DNA of 32,003 nt from an uncultured Collinsella sp. (lineage in GTDB: Bacteria; Actinomycetota; Coriobacteriia; Coriobacteriales; Coriobacteriaceae), in contig CAAFUK010000066.1 in NCBI GenBank assembly GCA_900766165.1, positions 1-32,003 of the forward strand, in the 5' to 3' direction. Below are positions 31,039 to 32,003 of the stretch, piece by piece. A program made the translations under genes and the position numbers. Each line of letters opens with the position of its first letter. Positions within the stretch are counted from its first letter, which is position 1. A model generated the notes under the pieces. That model worked only from the letters and a program-made list of their open reading frames with translations, did not search any database and had not been told where the DNA came from.

Positions 31039-32003
31039 TTACGAGCGTTTGCGACTCGCCAGGGCGCCTGCGGCGATGGCGGCTGTTCCCGCAAGGGCGG
31101 CTGCCACGATGGCTGCGTTCGAGGTGTCGCCGGTTGCCGCGAGCTTGCCGACGGTCTTGGCTCCCTTGGCTGCAACTGCAACGGTCTTGGTTGTCTTCGT
31201 GCCCTCGGACTTGGAACCCTCGGGCTTGGTCTTGCCGTGCTTTTCCTCGGGCTTGGTCTCCTCGGGAGGCACGATGACCGTGCTCTTGGCGACAGCGGCG
31301 TCATAGGGGGAGTCAATCGTGGCATCGCCCGTGCCGATGGTCTGCCCCGCCTCGTAGACGATGCCGTCGCTGAGCTCTTCCTTGTTGCGATAGTCAATGA
31401 CTTTGCCGCCTGCAGGCGTCTGGATGGTGGCGTCCTTGATTTCGATGGTGCCGATCGCCTTGCCGTCCGCGCTCATGGCAAGGGCGAAGATAGCCGCCGT
31501 GTCTCCCTCGGCCGTGACCTTGCTGCGGACGATCGAGATGGTCGCGGGCGTGATGCCCTTCTCGGTCTGCGCGAAGATGCCGATGTTCAGGCCCTCGGAC
31601 TCAGGGATGATTTCGTCGTTTTGGTCTCCACTGTAGTGGTCGGGGCCGTCGCCGCCGGTCTCGGCATAGCGGGCTATGGCCTTGACAACGGAGTCGCTGA
31701 TGTAGATATGGCCACCCGCTTCGTCGGAGTAGAAATTACTGGTGGAGATTGCAACCGAGAACCTGTCTTCTGCGAGCGCATCCACAGTCGAGCCGTTCTT
31801 GATGACGATGTCGTCCTCATCGGTGAAGAGTGCGCTGGCTTCCCCGCCATCTGAGCTTGCGCGGACCGTCACGGTCGCGCCATCGAGCGTGATGCCCTTG
31901 TAGACATAGATGCCATACCCAACGCCACTTGCGTTGAGGGAAGCGTTCGTGACCGTGAGGCTGTTTTCACCGTCGATGGCGGCGTCTTCCTCGGAGCTTG
32001 CCT
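31039..32003 (-). CDS. Sortase-anchored surface protein, C-terminal part (5' end outside window)
   Basis: The frame is open from the stop at 31039 to the right edge, so about 320 C-terminal residues are visible and the start lies outside. It closely matches the C-terminal half of the neighbour at 28977-30767: SLNASG, YKGITLDGATVTVRAS, DDIVIKNGSTVDA, GGHIYISDSVVKAIARY, SIVRSKVTAEGDTAAIFALAMSADGKAIGTI, then a Lys/Pro/Glu-rich spacer and the sorting signal LAATGD with hydrophobic helix and RKRS. The spacer is shorter and less regular than in the neighbour. A methionine at 31872 is internal, not the start. Same wall-anchored, carbohydrate-binding-like reading as the neighbour. Confidence 0.85.
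   Translation of the reverse strand, partial: ASSEEDAAIDGENSLTVTNASLNASGVGYGIYVYKGITLDGATVTVRASSDGGEASALFTDEDDIVIKNGSTVDALAEDRFSVAISTSNFYSDEAGGHIYISDSVVKAIARYAETGGDGPDHYSGDQNDEIIPESEGLNIGIFAQTEKGITPATISIVRSKVTAEGDTAAIFALAMSADGKAIGTIEIKDATIQTPAGGKVIDYRNKEELSDGIVYEAGQTIGTGDATIDSPYDAAVAKSTVIVPPEETKPEEKHGKTKPEGSKSEGTKTTKTVAVAAKGAKTVGKLAATGDTSNAAIVAAALAGTAAIAAGALASRKRS

Noticed and set aside
30972..31397. Open frame of 141 codons ending in a hydrophobic VYFFVA tail
   Set aside because: Most of it is a frame-shifted shadow of the surface protein gene, and the tail falls in the 3' hairpin; no ribosome site supports a separate small protein.
28977..32003. The repetitive surface protein region as a CRISPR array or DNA satellite
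   Set aside because: Repeats are degenerate protein-level beta-strand units inside open frames, not identical DNA repeats with spacers.

Overview
This window looks like the end of a contig from a high-GC gut actinobacterium of the Coriobacteriia, most likely Collinsella or a close relative. That is an inference from GC-rich codon use, the gene content (short UvrA-like ABC protein, multi-GGDEF-PAS-EAL proteins, MetE-like core enzyme with a LysR partner, sortase substrates ending in an LAATGD signal) and the gene style; it was not confirmed by a search. Bases 1-20 are not genomic: they match the 3' end of the Illumina TruSeq adapter, so the first gene is cut by an assembly edge. The last gene runs off the right edge.

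Layout. (1) 21-5874: the C-terminal part of an EF-G/TetM-like GTPase, then an AAA ATPase gene overlapping a short UvrA-like gene, then a paralogous AAA ATPase on the opposite strand. Both ATPase genes have repeats with an exact 10-bp period just upstream. (2) 5.9-9.7 kb: an AT-richer accessory stretch with a serine recombinase, an FxLYD-type lipoprotein, a membrane-anchored DUF4230 protein and an unrecognised alanine-rich protein. (3) 9.8-12.7 kb, minus strand: trmL, a CobW-family GTPase, an ArsC-fold protein without the usual cysteine, and an iron-sulfur flavoprotein-like reductase. (4) 12.8-20.1 kb, minus strand: three consecutive homologous c-di-GMP genes, one GGDEF-PAS-GGDEF-like protein and two with an added GGDEF-like and EAL module. 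(5) 20.4-21.2 kb: a patatin-like lipase with a good promoter. (6) 21.3-23.4 kb, minus strand: thiM, a thiamine-binding protein gene and thiE under a TPP riboswitch with its terminator. (7) 23.5-28.0 kb: HAD phosphatase, LysR regulator, MetE-like methyltransferase, uracil permease. (8) 28.1 kb to the end, minus strand: an esterase and two tandem paralogous sortase-anchored surface proteins.

A family of 31-nt imperfect palindromes with a shared GGGRC core at the same internal position and variable arms occurs five times in gene ends and gaps (1010, 4737, 9701, 9776, 23411). No gene-free stretch exceeds 300 bases. I see no tRNA, rRNA, CRISPR array or transposase. The best candidates for something undescribed are the ATPase/UvrA-like module with phased repeats, the recombinase-lipoprotein-DUF4230-unknown cluster, and the 31-nt palindrome family.
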